From Antitrichia curtipendula (lineage: Eukaryota; Streptophyta; Bryopsida; Hypnales; Leucodontaceae), in NCBI GenBank assembly GCA_951230915.1, contig OX579637.1:17112001-17176000 (forward strand): a stretch of 64,000 nucleotides of DNA, written 5' to 3'. The notes beneath the pieces are model-generated. The model saw nothing but the letters and a program-made list of their open reading frames with translations. It was not told where the DNA came from and made no database searches. Made by a program: the position numbers and the translations under genes. Positions 1 through 11,100 of this stretch are shown piece by piece. The stretch's first letter is position 1. Each line of letters opens with the position of its first letter.

Positions 1-45
1 CTACATGTGGGGATTATTTACAACTTGTACATTTTTATTGGACCC

Positions 46-62
46 TCCAAGTGCCAACGAAT
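46..62 (-). promoter_or_regulatory. CENP-B-box-like 17-mer, type A unit (example)
   Basis: Read on the minus strand this is ATTCGTTGGCACTTGGA. Against the human box CTTCGTTGGAAACGGGA it matches 12 of 17, including the run TTCGTTGG. Of the nine positions usually called essential (TTCG, A, CGGG) it matches six; the central A and the first C and G of CGGG differ. The motif recurs once per type A unit, hundreds of times in total. In types B and C the CpG becomes TpG (CAACAA on the plus strand). CENP-B binds the box in mammalian centromeres, but binding here is untested and the three essential mismatches argue for caution. Convergent, box-like sequences are known in other animal and plant satellites. 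Confidence 0.4.
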
Positions 63-80
63 TCCATGACATTTGGAATT
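60..80. repeat. Second inverted repeat, 7-7-7 (example)
   Basis: The left arm AATTCCA (60-66), spacer TGACATT (67-73) and right arm TGGAATT (74-80) are perfectly complementary. The layout has the same 7-7-7 geometry as the dyad at the unit junction, and its centre is 70 bp downstream of that one. Type B and C units (TTTAGAATT in place of TTTGGAATT) break one pair in the right arm, and CGAAGTCC or CGAGTTCC break the left arm. The left arm abuts the CENP-B-like 17-mer, and the EcoRI site overlaps it. Confidence 0.85.
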
Positions 81-1052
81 GGGATCCATAAACTACAGGG
101 CAAAGCTGGTCCTTTTTACTTTTCATTCACGCGGAGAAATTAGAGTATATCCGCAAGTATGAAATCTCCACATGGATTCTACATGTGGGGACTATTTACA
201 ACCATTACATTTTTATTGGACCCTCCAAGTGCCAACGAATTCCATAACATTTGGAATTGGGATCCATAAACTACAGGGCAAAGCTGGTCCTTTTTACTTT
301 TCATTCACGCGGAGAAATTAGAGTATATCCGCAAGTATGAAATCTCCACATGGATTCTACATGTGGGGACTATTTACAACTTATACATTTTTATTGGACC
401 CTCCAAGTGCCAACAAATTCCATGACATTTAGAATTGGAATCCATAAACTACAGGGCAAAGCTGGTCCTTTTTACTTTTCATTCACGCGGAGAAATTAGA
501 GTATAACGGCAAGTATGAAATCGCCACATGGATTCTACATGTGGGGATTATTTACAACTTATAAATTTTTAGTCGACCGTCCAATTGCCAACAAACTCCA
601 TGACATTTAGAATTGGAATCCATAAACTACAGGCCAAAGCTGGTCCTTTTTACTTTTCATTCACGCGGAGAAATTAAAGTATATCGGCAAGTATGAAATC
701 TCCACATGGATTCTACATGTGGGGACTATTTACAACTTGTACATTTTTATTGGACCCTCCAAGTGCCAACGAATTCCATGACATTTGGAATTGGGATCCA
801 TAAACTACAGGGCAAAGCTGGTCTTTTTTACTTTTCATTCACGTGGAGAAATTAGAGTATATCGGCAAGTATGAAATCTCAACACGGATTCTACATGTGG
901 GGACTATTTACAACTTGTACATTTTTATTGGACCCTCCAAGTGCCAACGAATTCCATGACATTTGGAATTGGGATCCATAAACTACAGGGCAAAGCTGGT
1001 CCTTTTTACTTTTCATTCACGTGGAGAAATTAGAGTATATCGGCAAGTATGA

Positions 1053-1083
1053 AATCTCCACATGGATTCTACATGTGGGGATT
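1053..1083. repeat. Inverted repeat across the unit junction (12-bp arms, example)
   Basis: The left arm AATCTCCACATG (1053-1064), a 7-base spacer GATTCTA (1065-1071) and the right arm CATGTGGGGATT (1072-1083) form a dyad. The reverse complement of the right arm is AATCCCCACATG, so 11 of 12 positions pair and the inner 7 (CCACATG/CATGTGG) are perfect. The dyad is present in nearly every unit, centred at the reference position 178/0. A common variant GGGGACTATTT shortens the outer arm. CACATGAATTCTA changes only the spacer. CCATATGG (13515, 14226, 16359, 18136, 20446) and TTCTCTATG break the inner arm. Dyads able to extrude cruciforms are reported to be enriched in centromeric satellites of several lineages. 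A structural role here is inference. Confidence 0.9.
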
Positions 1084-1140
1084 ATTTACAACTTGTACAT
1101 TTTTATTCGACCGTCCAAGTGCCAACGAATTCCATAACAT

Positions 1141-3494
1141 TTGGAATTGGGATCCATAAACTACAGGGCAAAGCTGGTCCTTTTTACTTTTCATTCACGT
1201 GGAGAAATTAGAGTATATCGGCAAGTATGAAATCTCCACATGGATTCTACATGTGGGGATTATTTACAACTTGTACATTTTTATTCGACCGTCCAAGTGC
1301 CAACGAATTCCATAACATTTGGAATTGAAATCCATAAACTACAAGGCAAAGCTGGTCCTTTTTACTTTTCATTCACGTGGAGAAATTAGAGTATATCGGC
1401 AAGTATGAATTCTCCACATGGATTCTACATGTGGGGATTATTTACAACTTGTACATTTTTATTGGACCCTCCAAGTGCCAACGAAGTCCATGACATTTGG
1501 AATTGGGATCCATAAACTACAGGGCAAGGCTAGTCCTTTTTACTTTTCATTCACGCGGAGAAATTAGAGTATATCGGCAAGTATGAATTCTCCACATGGA
1601 TTCTACATGTGGGGATTATTTACAACTTGTACATTTTCATTGCACCCTCCAAGTGCCAACGAATTCCATGACATTTGGAATTGGGATCCATAAACTACAG
1701 GGCAAAGCTGGTCCTTTTTACTTTTCATTCACGTGGAGAAATTAGAGTATATCGGCAAGTATGAAATCTCCACATGGATTCTACATGTGGGGATTATTTA
1801 CAACTTGTACATTTTGATTGGACCCTCCAAGTGCCAACGAGTTCCATAACATTTGGAATTGGGATCCATAAACTACAGGCCAAAGCTGGTCCTTTTTACT
1901 TTTCATTCACGCGGAGAAATTAGAGTATATCCGCAAGTATGAAATCTCCACATGGATTCTACATGTGGGGATTATTTACAACTTGAACATTTTTATTCGA
2001 CCGTCCAAGTGCCAACAAATTCCATGACATTTGGAATTGGGATCCATAAACTACAGGGCAAGGCTGGTCCTTTTTACTTTTCATTCACGCGGAGAAATTA
2101 GAGTATAACGGTAAGTATGAAATCTCCACATGGATTCTACATGTGGGGATTATTTACAACTTGTACATTTTTATTGGACCCTCCAAGTGCCAACGAATTC
2201 CATGACATTTGGAATTGGGATCCATAAACTACAGGGCAAAGCTGGTCCTTATTACTTTTCATTCACGCGGAGAAATTAGAGTATAACGGCAAGTATGAAT
2301 TCTCCACATGGATTCTACATGTGGGGATTATTTACAACTTGTACATTTTCATTGGACCCTCCAAGTGCCAACGAAGTCCATGACATTTGGAATTGGGATC
2401 CATAAACTACAGGGCAAAGCTGGTCCTTTTTACTTTTCATTCACGTGGAGAAATTAGAGTATATCGGCAAGTATGAAATCTCCACATGGATTCTACATGT
2501 GGGGATTATTTACAACTTGTACATTTTTATTCGACCGTCCAAGTGCCAACGAATTCCATAACATTTGGAATTGAAATCCATAAACTACAAGGCAAAGCTG
2601 GTCCTTTTTACTTTTCATTCACGTGGAGAAATTAGAGTATATCGGCAAGTATGAATTCTCCACATGGATTCTACATGTGGGGATTATTTACAACTTGTAC
2701 ATTTTTATTGGACCCTCCAAGTGCCAACGAAGTCCATGACATTTGGAATTGGGATCCATAAACTACAGGGCAAGGCTAGTCCTTTTTACTTTTCATTCAC
2801 GCGGAGAAATTAGAGTATATCGGCAAGTATGAATTCTCCACATGGATTCTACATGTGGGGATTATTTACAACTTGTACATTTTCATTGCACCCTCCAAGT
2901 GCCAACGAATTCCATGACATTTGGAATTGGGATCCATAAACTACAGGGCAAAGCTGGTCCTTTTTACTTTTCATTCACGTGGAGAAATTAGAGTATATCG
3001 GCAAGTATGAAATCTCCACATGGATTCTACATGTGGGGATTATTTACAACTTGTACATTTTGATTGGACCCTCCAAGTGCCAACGAGTTCCATAACATTT
3101 GGAATTGGGATCCATAAACTACAGGCCAAAGCTGGTCCTTTTTACTTTTCATTCACGCGGAGAAATTAGAGTATATCCGCAAGTATGAAATCTCCACATG
3201 GATTCTACATGTGGGGATTATTTACAACTTGAACATTTTTATTCGACCGTCCAAGTGCCAACAAATTCCATGACATTTGGAATTGGGATCCATAAACTAC
3301 AGGGCAAGGCTGGTCCTTTTTACTTTTCATTCACGCGGAGAAATTAGAGTATAACGGCAAGTATGAAATCTCCACATGGATTCTACATGTGGGGATTATT
3401 TACAACTTGTACATTTTTATTGGACCCTCCAAGTGCCAACGAATTCCATGACATTTGGAATTGGGATCCATAAACTACAGGGCAAAGCTGGTCC
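1141..3494 (+). repeat. Seven-unit tandem duplication (1141-2248 and 2387-3494)
   Basis: The offset is 1246 bp (7 x 178). Shared private markers are GGAATTGAAATCC with ACAAGGC (1321 and 2567), TTTTGATTGG with CGAGTTCCATAAC (1815 and 3061), and TTGAACATT (1983 and 3229). I see one difference (CGGTAAG near 2109 vs CGGCAAG near 3355) over about 1.1 kb. A further partial copy of the TTGAACATT segment appears at 3941. Edges are estimated from the first mismatches on each side. Confidence 0.88.
1480..1496 (-). promoter_or_regulatory. CENP-B-box-like 17-mer, best-matching variant (example)
   Basis: Units with CAACGAAGTCC read CTTCGTTGGCACTTGGA on the minus strand. The first nine bases, CTTCGTTGG, are identical to the human box, giving 13 of 17 overall and still 6 of 9 essential positions. 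The same variant recurs near 2.37, 2.73, 3.80, 4.86, 9.67, 12.16, 34.92, 37.95, 41.68, 44.53, 46.85, 51.65, 57.00 and 59.31 kb. Many of these are copies carried by block duplication, so their number is not independent evidence of selection. Confidence 0.4.
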
Positions 3495-5874
3495 TTTTTA
3501 CTTTTCATTCACGTGGAGAAATTAGAGTATATCGGCAAGTATGAATTCTCCACATGGATTCTACATGTGGGGATTATTTACAACTTGTACATTTTTATTC
3601 GACCGTCCAAGTGCCAACGAATTCCATAACATTTGGAATTGGGATCCATAAACTACAGGGCAAAGCTGGTCCTTTTTACTTTTCATTCACGTGGAGAAAT
3701 TAGAGTATATCGGCAAGTATGAAATCTCCACATGGATTCTACATGTGGGGATTATTTACAACTTGTACATTTTTATTGGACCCTCCAAGTGCCAACGAAG
3801 TCCATGACATTTGGAATTGAAATCCATAAACTACAGGGCAAGGCTGGTCCTTTTTACTTTTCATTCACGCGGAGAAATTAGAGTATATCCGCAAGTATGA
3901 AATCTCCACATGGATTCTACATGTGGGGATTATTTACAACTTGAACATTTTTATTCGACCGTCCAAGTGCCAACAAATTCCATGACATTTGGAATTGGGA
4001 TCCATAAACTACAGGGCAAGGCTGGTCCTTTTTACTTTTCATTCACGCGGAGAAAGTAGAGTATATCCGCAAGTATGAAATCTCCACATGGATTCTACAT
4101 GTGGGGATTATTTACAACTTGTACATTTTTATTGGACCCTCCAAGTGCCAACGAATTCCATGACATTTGGAATTGGGATCCATAAACTACAGGGCAAAGC
4201 TGGTCCTTTTTACTTTTCATTCACGCGGAGAAATTAGAGTATATCCGCAAGTATGAAATCTCCACATGGATTCTACATGTGGGGACTATTTACAACCATT
4301 ACATTTTTATTGGACCCTCCAAGTGCCAACGAATTCCATAACATTTGGAATTGGGATCCATAAACTACAGGGCAAAGCTGGTCCTTTTTACTTTTCATTC
4401 ACGCGGAGAAATTAGAGTATATCCGCAAGTATGAAATCTCCACATGGATTCTACATGTGGGGACTATTTACAACTTGTACATTTTTATTGGACCCTCCAA
4501 GTGCCAACAAATTCCATGACATTTAGAATTGGAATCCATAAACTACAGGGCAAAGCTGGTCCTTTTTACTTTTCATTCACGCGGAGAAATTAGAGTATAA
4601 CGGCAAGTATGAAATCGCCACATGGATTCTACATGTGGGGATTATTTACAACTTATAAATTTTTAGTCGACCGTCCAATTGCCAACAAACTCCATGACAT
4701 TTAGAATTGGAATCCATAAACTACAGGCCAAAGCTGGTCCTTTTTACTTTTCATTCGCGTGGAGAAATTAGAGTATATCGGCAAGTATGAAATCTCCACA
4801 GGGATTCTACATGTGGGGACTATTTACAACTTGTACATTTTTATTGGACCCTCCAAGTGCCAACGAAGTCCATGACATTTGGAATTGGGATCCATAAACT
4901 ACAGGGCAAAGCTGGTCTTTTTTACTTTTCATTCACGTGGAGAAATTAGAGTATATCGGCAAGTATGAAATCTCAACACGGATTCTACATGTGGGGATTA
5001 TTTACAACTTGTACAGTTTTATTGGACCCTCCAAGTGCCAACGAATTCCATGACATTTGGAATTGGGATCCATAAACTACAGGGCAAAGCTGGTCCTTTT
5101 TACTTTTCATTCACGCGGAGAAATTAAAGTATATCGGCAAGTATGAAATCTCCACATGGATTCTACATGTGGGGACTATTTACAACTTGTACATTTTTAT
5201 TGGACCCTCCAAGTGCCAACGAATTCCATGACATTTGGAATTGGGATCCATAAACTACAGGGCAAAGCTGGTCCTTTTTACTTTTCATTCACGCGGAGAA
5301 ATTAGAGTATATCGGCAAGTATGAATTCTCCACATGGATTCTACATGTGGGGATTATTTACAACTTGTACATTTTTATTCGACCGCCCAAGTGCCAACAA
5401 ATTCCATGACATTTAGAATTGGAATCCATAAACTACAGGGCAAAGCTGGTCCTTTTTACTTTTCATTCACGCGGAGAAATTAGAGTATAACGGCAAGTAT
5501 GAAAACTCTACATGGATTCTACATGTGGGGATTATTTACAACTTGTACATTGTGATTGGACCCTCCAAGTGCCAACAAATTCCATGACATTTGGAATTGG
5601 GATCCATAAACTACTGGGCAAAGCTGGTCATTTGTACATTTCATTCACGTGGAGAAATTAGAGTATATCGGCAAGTATGAAATCTCCACATGGATTCTAC
5701 ATGTGGGGATTATTTACAACTTGTACATTTTTATTCGACCGTCCAAGTGCCAACAAATTCCATGACATTTAGAATTGGGATCCATAAACTACAGGACAAG
5801 GCTGGTCCTTTTTACTTTTCCTTCACGCGGAGAAATTAGAGTATAACGGCAAGTATGAAAACTCCACATGGATT

Positions 5875-6052
5875 CTACATGTGGGGATTATTTACAACTT
5901 GTACATTTTTATTCGACCGTCCAAGTGCCAACAAATTCCATGACATTTAGAATTGGAATCCATAAACTATAGGGCAAAGCTGGTCCTTTTTACTTCTCAT
6001 TCACGTGGAGAAATTAGAGTATATCGGCAAGTATGAAATCTCCACATGGATT
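5875..6052 (+). repeat. Type B unit, 178 bp (example)
   Basis: Type B differs from type A by a linked set of changes within about 60 bp: ATTCGACCGTCC for ATTGGACCCTCC, CAACAAATTCC for CAACGAATTCC, TTTAGAATTGGAATCC for TTTGGAATTGGGATCC, and in some units AACTATAGGG or ATAGACTACAGG. It therefore gains a TCGA (TaqI) site and loses the EcoRI and BamHI sites and the CpG in the CENP-B-like box. Other clear examples lie near 13.57, 14.27, 16.41, 22.10, 28.85, 39.00, 42.56, 49.68, 52.35 and 55.02 kb. Partial types also occur, for example CGACCGTCC with CAACAAATTCC but GGGATCC near 45.40, 47.01, 56.09, 57.15 and 59.47 kb. Confidence 0.9.
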
Positions 6053-6230
6053 CTACATGTGGGGATTATTTACAACTTGTACATTTTTATTGGACCCTCC
6101 AAGTGCCAACGAATTCCATGACATTTGGAATTGGGATCCATAAACTACAGGGCAAAGCTGATCCTTTTTACTTTTCATTCACGCGGAGAAATTAGAGTAT
6201 AACGGCAAGAATGGAATCTCCACATGGATT

Positions 6231-6407
6231 CTACATGTGGGGATTATTTACAACTTGTACATTTTTTTAAGACCTCCAATTGCCAACAAATTCCATGACA
6301 TTTGGAATTGGGATCCATAAACTACAGGGCAAAGCTGGTCCTTTTTACTTTTCATTCACGTGGAGAAATTAGAGTATATCGGCAAGTATGAAATCTCCAC
6401 ATGGATT
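6231..6407 (+). repeat. Type C unit, 177 bp (example)
   Basis: This is the first short unit. Over unit positions 30-55 the type A ATTTTTATTGGACCCTCC is replaced by a T7 run followed by AAGACCTCC (AAAACCTCC in most others), with AATTGCC in place of AAGTGCC. The net change is one base lost. Most type C units also carry CAACAAATTCC, CATTTAGAATTGGAATCC and AACTATAGGG, although this one keeps TTTGGAATTGGGATCC. The change removes the GGACCCTCC core and, where CAACAA is present, the CpG of the CENP-B-like box. All 32 short units look identical by descent, with one deletion event spread by amplification. Confidence 0.95.
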
Positions 6408-6959
6408 CTACATGTGGGGATTATTTACAACTTGTACATTTTCATTGGACCCTCCAAGTGCCAACGAATTCCAGAACATTTAGAATTGGGATCCATAAAC
6501 TACAGGGCAAAGCTGGTCCTTTTTACTTTTCATTCACGTGGAGAAATTAGAGTACAACTGCAAGAATGAAATCTCCACATGGATTCTACATGTGGGGATT
6601 ATTTACAACTTGTACATTTTGATTGGACCCTCCAAGTGCCAACGAATTCCATGACATTTAGAATTGGGATCCATAAACTACAGGGCAAAGCTGGTCCTTT
6701 TTACTTTTCATTCACGCGGAGAAATTAGAGTATAACGGCAAGAATGAAATCTCCACATGGATTCTACATGTGGGGATTATTTACAACTTGTACATTTTTA
6801 TTGGACCCTCCAAGTGCCAACGAATTCCATGACATTTGGAATTGGGATCCATAAACTACAGGGCAAAGCTGGTCATTTGTACATTTCATTCACGTGGAGA
6901 AATTAGAGTATATCGGCAAGTATGAAATCTCCACATGGATTCTACATGTGGGGATTATT

Positions 6960-7885
6960 TACAACTTGTACATTTTTATTCGACCGCCCAAGTGCCAACA
7001 AATTCCATGACATTTAGAATTGGAATCCATAAACTACAGGGCAAAGCTGGTCCTTTTTACTTTTCATTCACGCGGAGAAATTAGAGTATAACGGCAAGTA
7101 TGAAAACTCTACATGGATTCTACATGTGGGGATTATTTACAACTTGTACATTGTGATTGGACCCTCCAAGTGCCAACGAATTCCATGACATTTGGAATTG
7201 GGATCCATAAACTACAGGGCAAAGCTGGTCCTTTTTACTTTTCATTCACGCGGAGAAATTAGAGTATATCGGCAAGTATGAATTCTCCACATGGATTCTA
7301 CATGTGGGGATTATTTACAACTTGTACATTTTTATTCGACCGCCCAAGTGCCAACAAATTCCATGACATTTAGAATTGGAATCCATAAACTACAGGGCAA
7401 AGCTGGTCCTTTTTACTTTTCATTCACGCGGAGAAATTAGAGTATAACGGCAAGTATGAAAACTCTACATGGATTCTACATGTGGGGATTATTTACAACT
7501 TGTACATTGTGATTGGACCCTCCAAGTGCCAACGAATTCCATGACATTTGGAATTGGGATCCATAAACTACAGGGCAAAGCTGGTCCTTTTTACTTTTCA
7601 TTCACGCCGAGAAATTAGAGTATATCGGCAAGTATGAATTCTCCACATGGATTCTACATGTGGGGATTATTTACAACTTGTACATTTTTATTCGACCGCC
7701 CAAGTGCCAACAAATTCCATGACATTTAGAATTGGAATCCATAAACTACAGGGCAAAGCTGGTCCTTTTTACTTTTCATTCACGCGGAGAAATTAGAGTA
7801 TAACGGCAAGTATGAAAACTCTACATGGATTCTACATGTGGGGATTATTTACAACTTGTACATTGTGATTGGACCCTCCAAGTGC
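6960..7885 (+). repeat. Dimeric higher-order repeat, 356-bp period
   Basis: Two distinct units alternate. One has CGACCGCCCAAG (GACCGCCC at 6982, 7338, 7694) and the next has GAAAACTCTACATGG followed by CATTGTGATTGG (CATTGTG at 7149, 7505, 7861). The spacing is 356 bp (2 x 178) for about 2.6 copies. A single earlier copy of the same pair sits at 5381/5548, displaced by 1601 bp (9 units minus the 1-bp deletion), and is the likely parent. This is the shortest-period higher-order repeat in the window. Confidence 0.88.
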
Positions 7886-8167
7886 CAACAAATTCCATGA
7901 CATTTGGAATTGGGATCCATAAACTACTGGGCAAAGCTGGTCATTTGTACATTTCATTCACGTGGAGAAATTAGAGTATATCGGCAAGTATGAAATCTCC
8001 ACATGGATTCTACATGTGGGGATTATTTACAACTTGTACATTTTTATTCGACCGTCCAAGTGCCAACAAATTCCATGACATTTAGAATTGGGATCCATAA
8101 ACTACAGGACAAGGCTGGTCCTTTTTACTTTTCCTTCACGCGGAGAAATTAGAGTATAACGGCAAGT

Positions 8168-11100
8168 ATGAAAACTCCACATGGATTCTACATGTGGGGA
8201 TTATTTACAACTTGTACATTTTTATTCGACCGTCCAAGTGCCAACAAATTCCATGACATTTAGAATTGGGATCCATAAACTACAGGACAAGGCTGGTCCT
8301 TTTTACTTTTCCTTCACGCGGAGAAATTAGAGTATAACGGCAAGTATGAAATCTCCACATGGATTCTACATGTGGGGATTATTTACAACTTGTACATTTT
8401 TATTGGACCCTCCAAGTGCCAACGAATTCCATGACATTTGGAATTGGGATCCATAAACTACAGGGCAAAGCTGGTCCATTTTACTTTTCATTCACGTGGA
8501 GAAATTAGAGTATATCGGCAAGTATGAAATCTCCACATGGATTCTACATGTGGGGATTATTTACAACTTGTACATTTTTATTGGACCCTCTAAGTGCCAA
8601 CGAATTCCATGACATTTGGAATTGGGATCCATAAACTACAGGGCAAAGCTGGTCATTTGTACATTTCATTCACGTGGAGAAATTAGAGTATATCGGCAAG
8701 TATGAAATCTCCACATGGATTCTACATGTGGGGATTATTTACAACTTGTACATTTTTATTCGACCGTCCAAGTGCCAACAAATTCCATGACATTTAGAAT
8801 TGGGATCCATAAACTACAGGACAAGGCTGGTCCTTTTTACTTTTCCTTCACGCGGAGAAATTAGAGTATAACGGCAAGTATGAAAACTCCACATGGATTC
8901 TACATGTGGGGATTATTTACAACTTGTACATTTTTATTCGACCGTCCAAGTGCCAACAAATTCCATGACATTTAGAATTGGAATCCATAAACTATAGGGC
9001 AAAGCTGGTCCTTTTTACTTCTCATTGACGTGGAGAAATTAGAGTATATCGGCAAGTATGAAATCTCCACATGGATTCTACATGTGGGGATTATTTACAA
9101 CTTGTACATTTTTATTGGACCCTCCAAGTGCCAACGAATTCCATGACATTTGGAATTGGGATCCATAAACTACAGGGCAAAGCTGATCCTTTTTACTTTT
9201 CATTCACGCGGAGAAATTAGAGTATAACGGCAAGAATGGAATCTCCACATGGATTCTACATGTGGGGATTATTTACAACTTGTACATTTTTTTAAGACCT
9301 CCAATTGCCAACAAATTCCATGACATTTGGAATTGGGATCCATAAACTACAGCGCAAAGCTGGTCCTTTTTACTTTTCATTCACGCGGAGAAATTAGAGT
9401 ATAACGGCAAGTATGAAATCTCCACATGGATTCTACATGTGGGGATTATTTACAACTTGTACATTTTTATTCGACCCTCCAAGTGCCAACGAATTCCATG
9501 ACATTTAGAATTAGAATCCATAAACTACAGGGCAAAGCTGGTCCTTTTTACTTTTCAATCTCGCGGAGAAATTAGAGTATAACGGCAAGAATGAAATCTC
9601 CACATGGATTCTACATGTGGGGATTATTTACAACTTGTACATTTTTATTGGACCCTCCAAGTGCCAACGAAGTCCATGACATTTGGAATTGGGATCCATA
9701 AACTACAGGGCAAAGCTGGTCCTTTTTACTTTTCATTCACGTGGAGAAATTAGAGTATATCGGCAAGTATGAAATCTCCACATGGATTCTACATGTGGGG
9801 ATTATTTACAACTTGTACATTTTTATTGGACCCTCCAAGTGCCAACGAATTCCATGACATTTGGAATTGGGATCCATAAACTACAGGGCAAAGCTGGTCC
9901 TTTTTACTTTTCATTCACGCGGAGAAATTAGAGTATATCGGCAAGTATGAAATCTCCACATGGATTCTACATGTGGGGATTATTTACAACTTGTACATTT
10001 TTATTGGACCCTCCAAGTGCCAACGAATTCCATGACATTTGGAATTGGGATCCATAAACTACAGGGCAAAGCTGGTCCTTTTTACTTTTCATTCACGTGG
10101 AGAAATTAGAGTATATCGGCAAGTATGAAATCTCCACATGGATTCTACATGTGGGGATTATTTACAACTTGTACATTTTTATTGGACCCTCCAAGTGCCA
10201 ACGAATTCCATGACATTTGGAATTGGGATCCATAAACTACAGGGCAAAGCTGGTCCTTTTTACTTTTCATTCACGCGGAGAAATTAGAGTATATCGGCAA
10301 GTATGAAATCTCCACATGGATTCTACATGTGGGGATTATTTACAACTTGTACATTTTTATTGGACCCTCCAAGTGCCAACGAATTCCATGACATTTGGAA
10401 TTGGGATCCATAAACTACAGGGCAAAGCTGGTCCTTTTTACTTTTCATTCACGCGGAGAAATTAGAGTATATCGGCAAGTATGAAATCTCCACATGGATT
10501 CTACATGTGGGGATTATTTACAACTTGTACATTTTTATTGGACCCTCCAAGTGCCAACGAATTCCATGACATTTGGAATTGGGATCCATAAACTACAGGG
10601 CAAAGCTGGTCCTTTTTACTTTTCCTTCACGCGGAGAAATTAGAGTATAACGGCAAGTATGAAATCTCCACATGGATTCTACATGTGGGGATTATTTACA
10701 ACTTGTACATTTTTATTCGACCGTCCAAGTGCCAACAAATTCCATGACATTTAGAATTGGGATCCATAAACTACAGGGCAAGGCTGGTCCTTTTTACTTT
10801 TCCTTCACGCGGAGAAATTAGAGTATAACGGCAAGTATGAAATCTCCACATGGATTCTACATGTGGGGATTATTTACAACTTGTACATTTTTATTGGACC
10901 CTCCAAGTGCCAACGAATTCCATGACATTTGGAATTGGGATCCATAAACTACAGGGCAAAGCTGGTCCATTTTACTTTTCATTCACGTGGAGAAATTAGA
11001 GTATATCGGCAAGTATGAAATCTCCACATGGATTCTACATGTGGGGATTATTTACAACTTGTACATTTTTATTGGACCCTCTAAGTGCCAACGAATTCCA

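Larger units (their letters stand above)
1..178 (+). repeat. Reference repeat unit (type A, 178 bp)
   Basis: This first complete unit is used as the coordinate frame; its start is arbitrary. In order it holds a TGTACA palindrome (27-32), a T5 tract (32-36), GGACCCTCC (40-48), a CENP-B-box-like 17-mer on the minus strand (46-62), an EcoRI site GAATTC (59-64), a 7-7-7 inverted repeat (60-80), a BamHI site GGATCC (83-88), a T5 tract (113-117) with a T4 tract (120-123), the CpG-bearing CACGCGGAG (129-137), and the left arm of a second inverted repeat that crosses into the next unit. EcoRI and BamHI sites recur in most units, so either digest should give a ladder stepped by about 178 bp. All three forward frames and the reverse strand contain stops. 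Confidence 0.97.
1..5084 (+). repeat. Block duplication at 23-unit offset (1-990 and 4095-5084)
   Basis: Private markers recur 4094 bp apart (23 x 178): AACCATTACATT (ACCATT at 201 and 4295) and ATAAATTTTTAGTCGACC (561 and 4655). The copies agree over about 990 bp with a handful of differences, for example CTTATACAT vs CTTGTACAT near 378 and CACGCGG vs CGCGTGG near 664. The left copy runs off the window start, so the true block may be longer. Limits are approximate. Confidence 0.85.
1..6230 (+). repeat. Zone 1: 35 units, none of the 177-bp type
   Basis: These are thirty-five consecutive 178-bp units (35 x 178 = 6230). Diversity between units is higher here than elsewhere. Local variants include TTATAAATTTTTAGTCGACC near 561 and 4655, TTGAACATT near 1983, 3229 and 3941, AACCATTACATT near 200 and 4294, and GAATTCTCC in place of GAAATCTCC. 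Units with GGGGACTATTT and GGGGATTATTT alternate. The zone contains a 7-unit tandem duplication and a 23-unit-offset duplication, listed separately. Greater divergence with older-looking duplications could mean this part lies nearer an array edge, but that is inference. Confidence 0.9.

Noticed and set aside
139..160. TATA-like promoter (TAGAGTATATC)
   Set aside because: The motif is AT-rich and varies freely among TATATCG, TATAACG and TATATCC. There is no downstream gene and no supporting element.
4095..5084. Assembly artefact explaining the long duplications
   Set aside because: Copies carry private differences and their offsets are varied whole-unit multiples, which fits real duplication better than a repeated contig. 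The nearly perfect 4089-bp copy is the one case where read support should be looked at.
6360..6569. Open reading frame of 69 codons on the plus strand
   Set aside because: It lies wholly inside the satellite, starts at a GTG in the common CACGTGGAG and exceeds one unit only because CCATGACATT, which normally gives an in-frame TGA, reads CCAGAACATT here. The phase changes every unit (178 is not a multiple of 3), and nothing suggests expression.
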